A stretch of 64,000 bases of DNA from Lepidostoma basale (GCA_022606425.2 JAHDVF020001222.1:744001-808000), one strand, 5' to 3'. Positions 20,800 through 32,395 are shown, counted from the stretch's first letter. Numbers and translations: made by a program. Notes: generated by a model not told the origin, from the letters alone.

Positions 20800-20905
20800 G
20801 TGTCACCAGTCTGTCGATGCCAGCGAGCCTGATGAAACCGGTCGCTGTCGAAATAAAGGCAAACGTTGAAGTAGTTAAAAACATCGTTTTATTTAATTAT
20901 TAGGT
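20800..20905 (+). repeat. N element fragment
   Basis: CAGTCTGTCGATGCCAGCGA, then GAAACCGGTCGCTGTCGAAA, ending ATCGTTTTATTTAATTATT. A TATATAAAAAGG box lies 27 bp upstream of the match. Stem II is damaged (GCCAG versus CTGAT). Confidence 0.6.
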
Positions 20906-21510
20906 ATTTAATATGAATTTCCTTCAATAGATTTCGGTTAAAGTGTTTTGTCAGTTTTTGTATATACAAAATTAATATTTAATCAAAATTTTCATGAATG
21001 TGGTCAATTTTGACAGATAATATAAATGGTATTCGAATTCATGAAAATTTTTAATTAAAAAATTTAATAAAGTTAGTGTTGTAATAAACACTGTTCAATG
21101 AATCAGCAACACAAAGTTGTGGCGAATGTAGAAGAAATATTAATTAAATTTTTGTTTGTGAAACCTTCACATTGCAAAGAACGGAGAGCGCTTGAGTGAT
21201 CTGGTTCGTATCGTTATTCGAGACATGTTTGGGTGTCGAAGGCTTTAATAAGTGTATCTTTCATCTTTATGATATTTTCCTTGTAACGATAATGTACGAG
21301 TAACTATGTAGTTAAGTCTCCGATATATTGCGTATAAATCATCATTTCCCTTCTAGTTTGTGCACCAATGTATCAAACTTTTTATCGACAAATTTAACCT
21401 ATAAAGTACCGAGAACGGTGATTCTTTCCCGGTAAGTTCGGATCGTCCTTTGTTTTTAAAATTTTCAAAATTGACGAATTTTTTGTAAATTAAAACACCG
21501 ATTTTTTCAC
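20906..21510. other. AT-rich unique DNA
   Basis: No gene seen. 20960-21060 contains an imperfect inverted pair around GAATTCATGAAAATTTT. Confidence 0.4.
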
Positions 21511-21605
21511 TTTTGAGTTAATTCATATCGTTTTCCCGATGACGAAGGTGTAAACCTTCGAAACATGTCGAGAAGAATAAACTCAAAATCGAATAAAAAA
21601 TGTGT
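21511..21605 (+). ncRNA. hammerhead-like motif with extended stem I
   Basis: CCGATGA (21536-21542, one change from CUGANGA), stem II CGAAGG/CCTTCG, GAAAC, palindrome-type CATG, GTC (21567-21569). TTTTGAGTTAATTC upstream pairs with GAATAAACTCAAAA downstream, giving a long outer stem I. Confidence 0.45.
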
Positions 21606-21659
21606 TTTATTTCATAGTATTCCACAGTGTTAACGCTTTAAGTTTTTCTAAAAAAATAT

Positions 21660-22440
21660 ATTTAAAATTTAATACAAATGAAAAATACAGTTTTCTATCA
21701 GTTTTATTATATTTTATGGGAATGGCATGTTTTGCCTTTCTTAGGCTTCAGATAATTGCTTTGTAACTAACTAACTAACTAACTAACCATCACGCCGTCT
21801 CCCCGAAGGGGGAGGCAGAAAGAATGGACTGCCACACTTTTCTTTCCTGACATATTTCTCTCGCTTCCTCAACATTCATACATCGTGTCATGCACGCGCG
21901 TCGATTCAATATTTGATTTATTTGATCGTGCCACGTTTTCCTCGGTCTTCCTCTATTTCTGGTTCCATTTACATCATTAACATATATTTTTTTTTAACAT
22001 TCTTTCTTCATTCATTCATTCCATATGTCCAAACCATCTTAATGACCCTTTCATTATTTTGTTCATGACACCATCATTCGCACCGCATTCTCTTCTTATA
22101 TTTTCATTCGACACTCTATCATACACAAAGTATCCACACATTCGTCTAAGAGATCTCATTTCTACAGCATTTATTCTACTTTCATCCTTCTTTTGCCAGT
22201 TCCATGCTTCGCTTCCATACATGAGGGTCGGTAGAAGAACACGATTGTGCACTGCCATTTTAGATTGATTAATTAATTAATTGCTTTGTAGACTATGATA
22301 ATGCCTTAGAAGGGCGAAACATGTCATTCCCATAAAATATAATAAAACTTCTAGAAAACTGACGTTTTCAATAGTATTAATTATTTAATATGGAGCTTTA
22401 CATCATTGTTCAAGAACGATAAACATTTGATAATAGTTTC
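21660..22440. repeat. H foldback element split by LINE-A
   Basis: Left arm 21660-21752 and right arm 22291-22440 (GATAATGCCTTAGAAGGGCG, GAAACATGTC, then CTTCTAGAAAACTGACG). It ends in the one-sided outer segment TGGAGCTTTACATCATTG. Confidence 0.8.
21766..22277 (-). mobile_element. LINE-A insertion with 13-bp TSD
   Basis: The target TAATTGCTTTGTA lies at 21753-21765 and 22278-22290. Inside is a 512-bp 5'-truncated family A copy from MAVHNRVLLPTLMYGSEAWN to the (GTTA)5 tail. A deletion near 21905 and a frameshift near 22000 break the frame. Confidence 0.92.
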
Positions 22441-22502
22441 AGATCATTTGAAATGTTTTCCTAAGCTTAAAAACTAATACGAACGAAGTGTAATTTTCTC
22501 AT

Positions 22503-22605
22503 TTAATAACTAATACCAATGAAAATGTCTGTTTTATAGAAGTTTTTATAATTTATGGGAATTACGTGTTTCGCCTGTCTGAGGCATCATCATATGTCAA
22601 CGACG
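22503..22605. repeat. H element, single arm
   Basis: Reverse strand: ATGATGATGCCTCAGACAGG, then CGAAACACGTAATTCCC. This is the H copy whose core is closest to a hammerhead (ATGATGA, stem GCCT/AGGC, GAAAC). Confidence 0.7.
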
Positions 22606-23049
22606 ATCGAAACGGAATGAAACTTTATTTAAATGTGTTACCTAATTTCTAGGAAATGCATATGAATCTAATAAGGCTTGTTAGGTACAAATAAATACTA
22701 ATGCTGAAATTAGTTGGCATTAATTTTTTAATAACTGTACCGTGGTTAAGTACAAAGTGTTTTATTATTTTGTATCTATAAGTTTAAAATGTGTAACCAC
22801 AAAGTGAGTGCTTTATATGAAAATTTAATGTTTTATTAGTCTGTTTTCCCTTCTTACGTATTTTTTGTCATTTTGCCCATGAATTATTTATTGCCGGCCC
22901 TCTACTGGGGCAGCAATTAGTGTCAATTAATCCTTTAAATGTTATCCGACTGCTCTATGTTCGGTGTCGGATTGCTTCGCCATTTTGTCTTTATTTTTCC
23001 CGGTCAAAGATCGTTCTCCTTGTCCCTTGTTTCAGTGTTTGTGCAATTA
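22606..23049. other. unique DNA
   Basis: AT-rich to 22870, then moderately GC. No gene recognised. Confidence 0.35.
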
Positions 23050-23525
23050 GCGAATATTGCGACAAACCAGATGTCTAAATCTCCCTATTCTTTTAATAGA
23101 GCTGACGTTCTGTGGCACAGAAAGCATGTCTCCTGGGATGATGAGGTCCAGCTGTCCCTCCATCTCTGAGGTGGTCTTCCAGATGGACGGTGTCCGGAGT
23201 GGATTTCGCAAGCCGCTGTATATGCAATCTGGCTACACGTTTCCCTCAGTATCTTCTTCTGGATTTACTCCACAAAACGAAATCCTATTTTTCGTAAGTT
23301 TTTCTTATGTTTACGGATGCCATTTCTGAGAGTTTTTCCTGTAATGGATCTTAGGACTTTCATCTCAAATGTTCTTAGCAGATTCTTGGTTTGTACAGTG
23401 TCGGCCCGCGTCTCTACAACATACGTCATGATAGGTCTTACGCATGTCCTATAAATTCTGAACTTACTGTCGATACGCATGTGCTTGTTCTTCCAGACCA
23501 GATTCTTCAGACACCCTGACACTCT
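23050..23525 (-). mobile_element. LINE-F reverse transcriptase terminus
   Basis: KNLVWKNKHMRIDSKFRIYR, then TCVRPIMTYVVETRADT and RTFEMKVLRSITGKTLR on the reverse strand. A degenerate LEDHLRDGGTAGPHHP-type tail follows, toward 23100. Confidence 0.75.
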
Positions 23526-23694
23526 CTAAATCATTTAATTAATCGAAACGTTCAAGATTTTAAATTGATTTATTTCCGTTTCTTTGCTCTCATATGCAGT
23601 AATAATTAATTTGTTTCTTCTATATTTGTCATCACTTTGAATCGTGTTTACATTTAATAGAAAACATTATTTTTTAGAAAACACCGTATTTTCA

Positions 23695-23745
23695 CATTTT
23701 TTTGAGCTTTTCACAAATATGTTCCGGGCCACAAATGCTACTTTG
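23695..23745 (-). repeat. degenerate ribozyme-like arm
   Basis: The reverse strand CCCGGAACATATTTGTGAAA matches CCCGAAACATGTTTGTGAAA at 24213. It is inverted relative to that copy, with element Q between them. Confidence 0.45.
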
Positions 23746-23759
23746 TTAATATTTTTTTA

Positions 23760-24125
23760 AAGGAACATAGAAGTTCCCGCCACTAACCCGAGGCTGTTAT
23801 AGGGCATAGCGGCGCCCTTTTGTCAGCCTCTCTCGTACACTGCTTCTCCCCGGTCCATCCGGGACTTACATTTTTTAAAGAAGGCAACAACAAGGGGGTG
23901 CCAGACCACATTTAATCTACCCCAACTTACTTCTATGCTCCGCTGTACTCTATTGAATAAATAAGCATAATATATAATACATGAACATTTCAGAAACTTT
24001 ATATAAAAGATAAAAATAATAATACACCACAGGAATATACAGCGGGAAGAACAGGAGAGGCAGAGGAGACAAATGCGGGATGGGAAAAAAATGTGGAGTA
24101 CAGTTTTTGTCATGTAGGACAAAGG
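23760..24125. repeat. Q element
   Basis: CCCGAGGCTGTTATAGGGCA, then GGTCCATCCGGGACTTAC, CCACATTTAATCTACC and GGCAGAGGAGACAAATGCGG. These blocks recur in the same order at 61290-61660 and in part at 30335 and 54435. Nature unknown. Confidence 0.55.
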
Positions 24126-24184
24126 ACGAGGTTAAGGAAGCATTTTATAATATTTTCCACAGATGCTATTCCTCAGTAAAGAAA

Positions 24185-24260
24185 TTTTAACACTGATGAA
24201 GGGTGTCTGTGTCCCGAAACATGTTTGTGAAAAGCGCGAAAAAGTTTTTTAAAGAGCATA
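24185..24260 (+). ncRNA. hammerhead-like motif
   Basis: CTGATGA (24193-24199, canonical), stem II GGG/CCC, GAAAC (24216-24220), then ATGTT, so the cleavage triplet would be GTT. Confidence 0.4.
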
Positions 24261-24586
24261 GGGCATTCAAGTTTGAGAAACTATTTTTGTAATATCTTTG
24301 CTTTTTGCATTTATTCGTTCCGTATGACTAAGAACTTACCTTCTTTCTACATCGAACTTTCTGTGACGCAGTACTCGAAGCGTGACGCATTGTCGTGCTC
24401 ATTACTTCGGAACTAAGATTTTGGTTACTTATTCCAGATAATTGCAGGAATCACTGGGAGGAATGCGTGACGATCGTTACTAATAATACTGAGCAATATT
24501 CCTTCGGAGACATGCCAATATGCTTAAATTTTTCAAGTTAAAAAAAAATTCAAATAATATTTTATATTTCGATATTTTATCAAATA
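24261..24586. other. unique AT-rich DNA
   Basis: No gene seen. Confidence 0.4.
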
Positions 24587-25871
24587 TTAGGTCCTTGCAT
24601 ATGAAATTGGCGTTTTGCCGTACTGGCAACTTTGATCTCAAATATCTTCTCTTTGGTTAGGAATTCCAAATAAAATTTATACAGCTATTTACTCAAGTAT
24701 TTGTGTTTCGAAAATTATAATTCATTTGTTTTTTCCTCAATTGTTTATTTTCTTTGCGTCACTCAGTTTACAAAATGGAAAACTTGAAATATCGCGTTAT
24801 TTACGAGTACGAGTTCCACCGTGGCACCAGTGCTGCAGAAACGGCTCGAAGGATTAATGATGTGTATGGCGACGGTGCCGCAAAAGAAAACACAGTGCGT
24901 TTTTGGTTCCAACGTTTTCGTTCTGGAAATTTCGACCTGCAGAACAAGCCTCGTGGACGGCCGGAGACCAAAGTTGATAATGAAGAATTGAAGGCTATTG
25001 TGGAAGCGGATCCATCGCAAACCACGTCCGAGTTAGCTGCAGGCTGCGGTGTTAGTGATAAAACTGTTTTAATTCACTTGAAGCAAATTGGGAAGGTGAA
25101 AAAGCTTGAAAGGTGGGTACCTCACGAATTGAGTGAAGCAAATCAACAAACGCGCGTTGACTGCTGCGTTGCATTACTCAACCGGCACAATAATGAAGGG
25201 ATTTTGAATCGAATCATTACCTGTGATGAAAAGTGGATCCTGTATGATAATCGGAAGCGCTCATCGTAATGGCTGAACCCTGCCGAACCAGTCAAACCAT
25301 GCCCCAAGCGAAAATTGACTCCAAAAAAGTTACTTGTGAGCGTTTGGTGGACTAGTGCTGGTGTCGTTCACTACAGCTTTCTTAAATCTGGCCAGACGAT
25401 TACGACAGATGTCTATTGTCAGCAACTGCAAACCATGATGGAAAAGCTAGCTGCTAAACAACCGAGGCTGGTTAATCGCTCTAGGCCACTGCTGCTTCAT
25501 GATAACGCTAGACCACACACTGCACAACAGACGGCTACCAAATTAGAAGAGCTTCAATTGGAATGTCTAAGACATCCACCGTACTCTCCGGACCTTGCCC
25601 CAACAGATTACTATTTTTTTCGAAATTTGGATAACTTCTTGCAAGGGAAAAAATTCAACTCCGATGGGGCAGTCCAAACCGACTTCAAAGATTTTATTGA
25701 TTCCCGTCCGAATGTTTTTTTAGTAAAGGGATCGATGAACTACCTATGAGATGGCAAAAGTGCATGGATAGCAATGGTACACACTTTGATTAAATAAATA
25801 TATTATATTTAAAAAATATCAACTTTATGTTCCTCCCATACAAAACGCCAATTTCATATGTAAGGACCTAT
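24587..25871 (+). mobile_element. full-length mariner transposon (cecropia-like)
   Basis: 1285 bp between TA targets (24585-24586 and 25872-25873). The inverted repeats are GGTCCTTGCATATGAAATTG and, inverted at 25839-25869, the same block with one G-to-A change. It carries one transposase gene (24775-25793). The subfamily is inferred from recalled similarity to Hsmar1-type proteins. Confidence 0.95.
24775..25793 (+). pseudogene. mariner transposase, one stop and one frameshift
   Basis: Would encode about 339 residues, the normal mariner length. The start is ATG at 24775 (MENLKYRVIYEYEFHRG). An N-terminal helix-turn-helix pair is followed by IITCDEKWILYDNR (first Asp), LLHDNARPHTAQQ (second Asp) and YSPDLAPTDYYFF (third Asp), with exactly 34 residues between the last two: DD34D. 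The stop TAA at 25267-25269 stands where relatives have Gln. A one-base loss within the T run near 25713-25721 shifts the last 25 codons, and the conserved MRWQKCMD terminus continues in the next frame to TAA at 25791. It could not make active transposase without read-through and frameshift, but it is otherwise well preserved. Confidence 0.93.
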
Positions 25872-26059
25872 TATTAAAAAGGCGTATCTTCTTAGTGAAT
25901 ACCTTGAAAATCATGACACTACCAAAATATGTATAATATTGTATTCGAATTGATATGTTGTGTAGAGTAGTACATCCTTTTCCTTATTGATTTATTTTAT
26001 CAAATTTAATCAGATATTTTTCCAAGGTAAACTTGGTGGAAGTTCAGAATTATCCTTTA

Positions 26060-26250
26060 TATGAATGAAAACATCTGTTTTCTAAAAGTTTTATAATATC
26101 TCGTGGAAATGTTTCGCCTTGCTAAGGCGAAACATTTCTACGAGATATTAACAGAGAGAATTTGACGCGTTGTGGTTTATATACCCCAGATAATGTAGCA
26201 GATTCTGCTTAATAGTTAAATAAAACTTCTAGAAAACATATGTTTTACAA
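26060..26250. repeat. H element with compact palindrome
   Basis: Centre GAAATGTTTCGCCTTGCTAA then GGCGAAACATTTC. The right arm carries about 85 extra bases (26150-26220) before CTTCTAGAAAACATATG. Confidence 0.7.
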
Positions 26251-26419
26251 GAAACAATAATTTCGGTTATTTTTTAAGTTTAAATCCTAGGGATTGTATT
26301 GCAGCAAAGTCTATAAACATCTTTGCTTATTTTTGGGATACCAATTGGGCCATTTTAATGTGGTAGTTTCCTGTTACCTACATTAGGTTATTTGAATCCA
26401 ATTACTATGATATATAATT

Positions 26420-26590
26420 TTTTTTAGCTATTGATTTTCATGACATGCGATAGGCACTCAACTATTGTCATCTGAATTATATAGACAAAAGACAGCGTGA
26501 GATTTTTTCCACAAGCATCGCTGGGAATCGAACCCTCGGAAACTTCGGTGTGGCTGTAATAGCTGTTACCTTTCTGCCACGAAGGCTGTT
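26420..26590 (-). mobile_element. tRNA-derived SINE
   Basis: Reverse strand: head CCTTCGTGGCAGAAAGGTAA, box B-like GGGTTCGATTCCCAGCGATG, body to AAAATCAATAGCT. The tail is lost. Confidence 0.75.
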
Positions 26591-26762
26591 TCGGAATAAT
26601 CAGTTATTTATTTTTGGTCTATTTTCATGAGTTGTAGATACGTGTTTTTTAATATGTGAATTTAGAGGAAACGCATCAGTTGTTTACTGGAATATCTTTT
26701 TATATTCCGTCTAGAATATGGCGTGACGGTTAAATTGGTCATCTTTTTAATAAAATGTGGTA

Positions 26763-27573
26763 CAGTAAAACCTCGATTATCCGGACTAATTGGGGATGAA
26801 GGTAGTCTGGATAAGGACAAATCCGGATAATAGATAAAATATATAATTGACAGAAAAAAACAAATATATTCAGTGTGAATAATTTTTATTTATTTAGATT
26901 TATAAAAAGCTTTATTGTAAATTATTTTTTATTAAAAAAATCAATTATTGATTTCTGCCAAATCGCGAATACTTTTAAGACATATAAGTTGTCCTAAATT
27001 ACACTCTTCTTGACTCTCAAACCACTTCATGGCGACATCTAAACACTGAAAAGCTCCAGATGATCGTCTTTGTATGAACCGCATAAAAATACACTCTTCA
27101 ACTTCTTCATTTCCTGATTTTCATTACTTTACGCTCTAAGCTTCCATCTTCTGATATTAAACAATTAGTAAACTTCAATATTTTTTCGCTTTGTTTTTTT
27201 ATATTCGAAATCGTTGACGTTCCGACACCATATTTATTAGACAAAAACGTCCTGATTCACCGTGTTTCAAATCATTGATTATATCTAATTTGTCTTTTTA
27301 ATGAAACTACAACACGTTTTAATTTCGATGACATATCGGTAATATTAAAAATAAATACAATTTAAATTGTTTACAATTTTTCAAAAAACAAACATCCGAT
27401 GCGTATTGAATTCCAACGACTACTGACCAATATTTTACTTGTTGGGACTTATTGTTGGAACAAATGCATGAAACTCATTCCAACACGTACTTACTTTCGT
27501 TTTTATTTATTTTGACCAATCTGGATAATCGTAAATCCGGATAATCGAGGTCCGGATAATCGAGGTCCTACTG
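26763..27573 (-). mobile_element. pogo/Tigger-like transposon, internally deleted
   Basis: The ends CAGTAAAACCTCGATTATCC and GGATAATCGAGGTCCTACTG sit in TA targets (26761-26762 and 27574-27575). The right terminal repeat unit is tandemly duplicated. Degenerate reverse-strand coding shows a CENP-B-type HTH (FLSNKYGVGTSTISNIKKQS, near 27230). A short C-terminal-like acidic block (ESQEECNLGQLICLKSI, near 27000) follows, so most of the DDE domain is absent. Confidence 0.8.
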
Positions 27574-27575
27574 TA

Positions 27576-28127
27576 TTTTGGTACCCAAAGTTGAAAATTT
27601 GGTATTTAAACTGTAAAGCCACGTGTCCTGGCTTGTTCCTCATTATGCAATGAATCGTGTACAATGGCTTTCCAAGAATTGTTTCTTGTGTGTCATTTGT
27701 TTCAACCCCGCAATGCTCTTGTATGTATATAGAAGGATCAATAAAATGTATTAATTGTTTCTTGAACAATGATGTAAAGGGCCGCATTGGAGTTGCGATC
27801 CGCAGTTTGCTGACCTCTGGCCTAGCGCCTTCATGTCTTCTACACATTCGTCAGTTAGGTGTTTTGGTTTCTTTCTCTCTTCTTACAAGCCATGTACAGG
27901 ATGCTTTGTTGCCGTATGGCGGGCTCCTATGTAAGTAAATGAAAGGCGCGTTGATTTTATGAGGTTCGTATATTGACTGAAGTGTTCGGGAGTTATTAAG
28001 GCGTGCGAGAGGGCCCTTACTACAGCCCCCTCGCAGAACCGTCGTTATCTCAAATTGACTACAAACAGTTAACAATGCTTCAATATAATATTATTGTAAT
28101 GCATGCCCTTGATAATTTTTAAAACGA
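27576..28127. other. unique DNA
   Basis: Contains an H-arm remnant (TTGTTTCTTGAACAATGATG, 27758-27777) and a GC-richer part at 27780-28050. A 93-codon frame (27657-27938) is unrecognised and crosses the H remnant. Confidence 0.35.
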
Positions 28128-28575
28128 GGTCACTAATTCACTAAGGATTTGTGGCACTGCACTGAGAATGTTGGGCTTCATCGTCCGGACCAGCAGAGTT
28201 TTCAGGGATCCTCATGTGCTCAGAGTACAACACATTGGTTAGGAGCAGACTCGAAAGTGGTTCTGTGATATGGAGTCCTCACGAGGCGAGATATTCCGTT
28301 ATGCTGGAGAGGGTTCAGAAAAAAAATCTGAGGTATCTCTACATGAGGGAGTATGGTAGCTATCTTACGTCGTAGACGTCTTTCATATTAGTGAAAGTAC
28401 GCCCAGAAGGCAAATACTCTTAATTCTGGAGAGTTGAACCATCTCTCATGCGTTTCTGGTAGTATACTATACACAATATATTATTTTACCTGTTCTCAAT
28501 AGATGCCTTAAAAATTAATTGTGTTATGTCTGAAAAATTAATCTATAAAAATAAACTGATCTGATTTGATTTGAA
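28128..28575 (+). mobile_element. LINE-B, internally deleted
   Basis: Begins ICGTALRMLGFIVRTSRVF-like, passes the LERVQKKNLRYLYMREYG block, then jumps (near 28370) to the VVDVFHISESTPRRQIL block and the AATAAACTGATCTGATTTGA tail. About 250 bp of the middle are missing relative to 1174-1500. Confidence 0.8.
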
Positions 28576-28729
28576 TTCGTAATGCTCTCCATCTAGTTGG
28601 GCAGGCCCCGCCTAGATGCTTTGATCTGTGACAAAATAACACCAAGAGTTGCAGATTCGTTTTTGAAATATGCGCTCCGTCACACACGATTTTTTAAATT
28701 ACGCAAAACATTTAAATATTTCTTTTTCT

Positions 28730-29045
28730 AGTCCTGTCATATCTCCGTGGTGCATAGGGCCTCAAGGAACCTTCTCCGATTCAGGGTTCTTCTCCGGGTG
28801 AGTCTAGGTCTGCCTCACTTCCTCTTTCCACCCATAGGTGACCAGTACGCCCTGAGCGATGCAGACTGGGTTAAACCTCAGGGTGTGACCGATCCACAGC
28901 CATTTGCGTCTAGCGACTTGTTTTCTGATTGTCTTCTCACCTGCCATGGGTCAGAGAATGGCATTTGACACTGTTTGGGGTCAAAATTTCTTGAATATTG
29001 AGCGAAGGCGCCTATTTATAAAAACCTGGATTTTATATAACATAT
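28730..29045 (-). mobile_element. LINE-G terminus
   Basis: Matches 38150-38520 on the reverse strand but lacks about 80 bp after CTCAAGGAACCTTCTCC. Frames are broken. Confidence 0.8.
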
Positions 29046-30144
29046 ATTTCTTCACATTTGTTAAGATAGAAGACGAAAGCCGTCGAGGGTTAAATATAGT
29101 TGAAAGGCGATAAATGAAATTGTTCTTTGGAGTCTTTGAATTCACATAAGGGTATACCCAAAACGGTCCGTTTGAGTTCGCGCTATTCCATGTAATTTTC
29201 TATTGTAGTTCCTATTGTAGACAATTGTGCGGGGGACCTTAAGAAGTACGCGTACGTCTAATGATACGTTTCCTAGATGCGATTCTCTAATTTGTAATAC
29301 TTCACTATACTGTTTATTAAATTTGATATATACTTTTTGAATAAATATAACTACACATCGTATTTTTACAACACTTTATTACACTTTTTATAGATTTTAA
29401 ACAATACAATAAAGCAGGGTGATCACTTATATTCTAAAAAAGGGTGGAGTTATGTATTCAGGTGGAGGGGGTATAATTAGGGTTGAGGAGGGGGGATAGA
29501 TTACAGGAACATTTCGAAGATGGGAATTGAATTTAAATTTAATTGTTTGTTCATTATATTTTCATTATTTATGTTGGCTTTTTTAATTTCTAAATTATTA
29601 AATGTTAGATTTTTACTATTTATATGCAAAATCGATTCCGTTTTCTTTGTTAAATGTATTATTTTCAAGTAAATGATTAACGAACTGGGAAAAATTATTA
29701 TTAGATATGCATCTAATTTTTCTTTTATTGTTATGTTAATAAATATGTTGTTTTTCCTCGTTATTCCCTCGCTTGTGGAAATAATAATAAATAATATTTG
29801 GATTTATATAAATTATATTTCTGTTATACATTCTTGATCTAGGGAATATTTAATAAATTAGTGAATTGGGTCCTTAGACAAATTCGTAGTATAATCAAGA
29901 TAAATGTTTTACTGTACTACGGCGTGAAATTTCTAATGTATTAGTTTTCATGCCTTTACATGCCCTTTCAAATATGGCATTATCATCGGCGTTGCATTAA
30001 ATGTTAAGCGATTTTTTTTACCCTTTTTGTCTAATATTAACAATTCAATGCGTCGTTAAATTGAGAATAATTATTTGTTCGAAGTTATGTCGAATTTAAT
30101 CGGACATTTTTAATATCAGCGAGGCAGTGTTCATAAATAACGTA
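29046..30144. other. AT-rich unique DNA
   Basis: Small GC block at 29210-29275 (ACGCGTACGTCTAATGATAC). Otherwise AT-rich with no gene, RNA or repeat recognised. Confidence 0.4.
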
Positions 30145-30240
30145 TTAACGTGATTACGAATGAAAACGTCTGTTTTCTAGAAGTGATATTAGAATTTATG
30201 GGAATGACACGTTTCATCTGGATAAGCCATTGTCAATTGT
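30145..30240. repeat. H element, single arm
   Basis: GAAAACGTCTGTTTTCTAGA, then GGGAATGACACGTTTCATC. The inverse arm is absent. Confidence 0.65.
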
Positions 30241-30334
30241 AGGTATACTGTAATGATATGTGACAAAGTGCGGCCCGCACTAATCCCCACGTCAAATATT
30301 TGGCCCTTTCCCAACAAAAGGTTGCCGACCCATG

Positions 30335-30475
30335 AATTAGAGGATTCTCCGCCTTACCCGAAGCTGTTAAAGGAGCTGCGCGTTTCGTCAGCTTTGCTCA
30401 TTCAATCCCTAGGCCGACCCTCGTCCATGCGTGATGGATACGAAAATTATATGTAAGAAATCAAGAGGAGCATGA
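30335..30475. repeat. Q element fragment
   Basis: TTACCCGAAGCTGTTAAAGG, then TCATTCAATCCCTAGGCCG and CGTCCATGCGTGATGG. Confidence 0.55.
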
Positions 30476-30479
30476 ATTG

Positions 30480-31125
30480 GAGTTGTAGAAAAATCCGCGA
30501 AATTTGCAAGGTGTAAGATGTCGTGAGATGGGGCAGACAACGCAGAAGATACTGGAATGCACACGTGCAGAGGATGCATCCCACCAGAATCCCACACGCT
30601 GTGGCGCATCAGATTCCTGCCGGCTACCGTCCCCCCGGAATACCGCCAAAGAGACGGAGGGATAGCTGGGAGTCGACCTCCCAAGAGAGGCCAGCCTGAT
30701 TTCAGTAACAAACCAAAGGTCTAAACCAGAGGTTCCCAAACATATTTGTACTGTAGACCCCTTGCCGATTTTTTCTATTTTGTGTAGACCCCAGGCTTTC
30801 CTATTGATTTTCCAAATTGATTGCTAAATAAAATTGGTCGCAGCCGAAATCTCTACCTACTAAGCGGAAGTCGGTGTCAAGTTAAAAAAAAAGGTCATTC
30901 GATTTTCCCAAAATGAGCTAAAAAAAAGGTCGCCAACGATTTCGATATTCGTATTGCAATATTAGACTTCAATTTAGTTGAACCATCTCATGGACCCTTA
31001 TTTACATCTCATGGACCCCCAATTTTTTTTGCAACTGTCGTAGACCCTCTGCAAGTTGTCGTGGACCCCTGGGGGTCTATATAGACCACTTTGGGGATCA
31101 CTGGTCTAAACGAAGAAGAAGAAGT
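30480..31125 (+). mobile_element. LINE terminus split by a hAT element
   Basis: WGRQRRRYWNAHVQRMHPTR, then PPGIPPKRRRDSWESTSQER, a non-LTR reverse transcriptase terminus, up to 30726. Its tail CGAAGAAGAAGAAG resumes at 31111, after the hAT insertion. Confidence 0.75.
30727..31103. mobile_element. 377-bp non-autonomous hAT element
   Basis: The ends CAGAGGTTCCCAAA and (inverted) CAGTGATCCCCAA follow the hAT pattern. The 8-bp target GTCTAAAC is exact at 30719-30726 and 31104-31111. Inside, TAGACCCC-type blocks are repeated near both ends. No coding capacity. Confidence 0.9.
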
Positions 31126-31567
31126 TGTAGAGGAAAGAGAATATTAACACGAATTGGTATTTTACACCGTTGTTAAAGAAACAATGTTAAAAATATAACG
31201 AACACCAGTGGATTGCAGTTCTGCAATTACGAATTTTTCGTCTGGCCTGTGTTACCCGTATCATAAGTATATTTGTATTTGGTCGTAATTGATGATGGGA
31301 ACACACCCTCGTTTTTATTCTCTATCAATCATTTAAATCACGTGAGATAAGATCGCAATTAAAGTTCACCTGCTTCATCATCTTTACCACCGAATTCTCA
31401 TTTAACTTGTTTCCAACCAACGGAAAACTTGCCGTGAATTTGTGTCCGAAATTGCATGTTCGCAATGCAAATGAACGAATGCTATTAACATTGTATCCTT
31501 TTTTTAAAGTCGTTAGCTTTATCGTGAAGGATCATGACCCCTGTGAGATAATCAAATACTAAAGCAT
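31126..31567. other. unique DNA
   Basis: Unrepeated, moderately AT-rich. No coding frame recognised. Confidence 0.4.
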
Positions 31568-31692
31568 TATAACTAACTAACCATCACGCCATCTCACCGA
31601 AAGGGTAGGCAGAAAGAATGGACCGCCACATTGTTCTTTCCTAAAATACTTCTTTCGTTTCTTCAACATTCTGACATCGTGTCATGTACGCG
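31568..31692 (-). mobile_element. LINE-A 3' fragment
   Basis: CTAACTAACCATCACGCCAT to GACATCGTGTCATGTACGCG on the forward strand is the inverted family A terminus with a two-unit tail. Confidence 0.8.
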
Positions 31693-32207
31693 GAATGTAA
31701 ACAGTTATTTAATAAGCGGAATTTAAACAGCGTTGTTGTTTTAATTCAAAGCTTAATATTATCATTTCTTGTTGTGTCCTACCAATTGCCAATGGTACTG
31801 ATTCTTGAACAATGATTAAAAAAAATCTTTTTAATTTTCTCAAATAATAAAAAAAAATTCCAGTATTTTATTATATCAAACATTTCGGTACTTATTTGGC
31901 GAAAGGTCCCAGATGTGTTTTAATGTGAAATTGAGTTAAATATACCATCAGTATTATTTTTGCATACTTTATGTTTTGGCAAAACGTTAGAGCTGTACTT
32001 TTTTTTATTACATTTTTTTTAATGCATTCAACCCCTATCTTTTTTAAATATATACATATTATTTTTAAATTTAGTTACTGATATATCTTGTAGATAACGT
32101 TATGCTACAATTGACATTTGAAATAAACAATTTGGAACACAAATAACATTTTTATAAAAAATCAAAATAATGCAAAAATCTTATTTTTGCTCTCACGGCC
32201 ACGTGTT
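31693..32207. other. AT-rich DNA
   Basis: No gene. A TTCTTGAACAATGATTAAAA remnant of H lies near 31803. Confidence 0.4.
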
Positions 32208-32395
32208 AGCTTTTTTTGGATAGGTTATTGTTTGCGATGACAACTTTAAGTGCACCATTCACTTTGTTGCCTGCCCCAACCCTTCGTTCAATATACCTCA
32301 CCACTCTTTTGTAAATATACTACTCAAATACACGAACTCATCTACTTCCTCCAAATTTTCACCATTCACGCTTATGTTGCAGACTGACATGATTT
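32208..32395 (-). mobile_element. LINE-A internal fragment
   Basis: The reverse strand reads RYIERRVGAGNKVNGALKVV, then IANNNLSKK. It is an internal piece, so both ends are truncated. It supplies the codons lost to the stop in the copy at 1-786. Confidence 0.75.
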
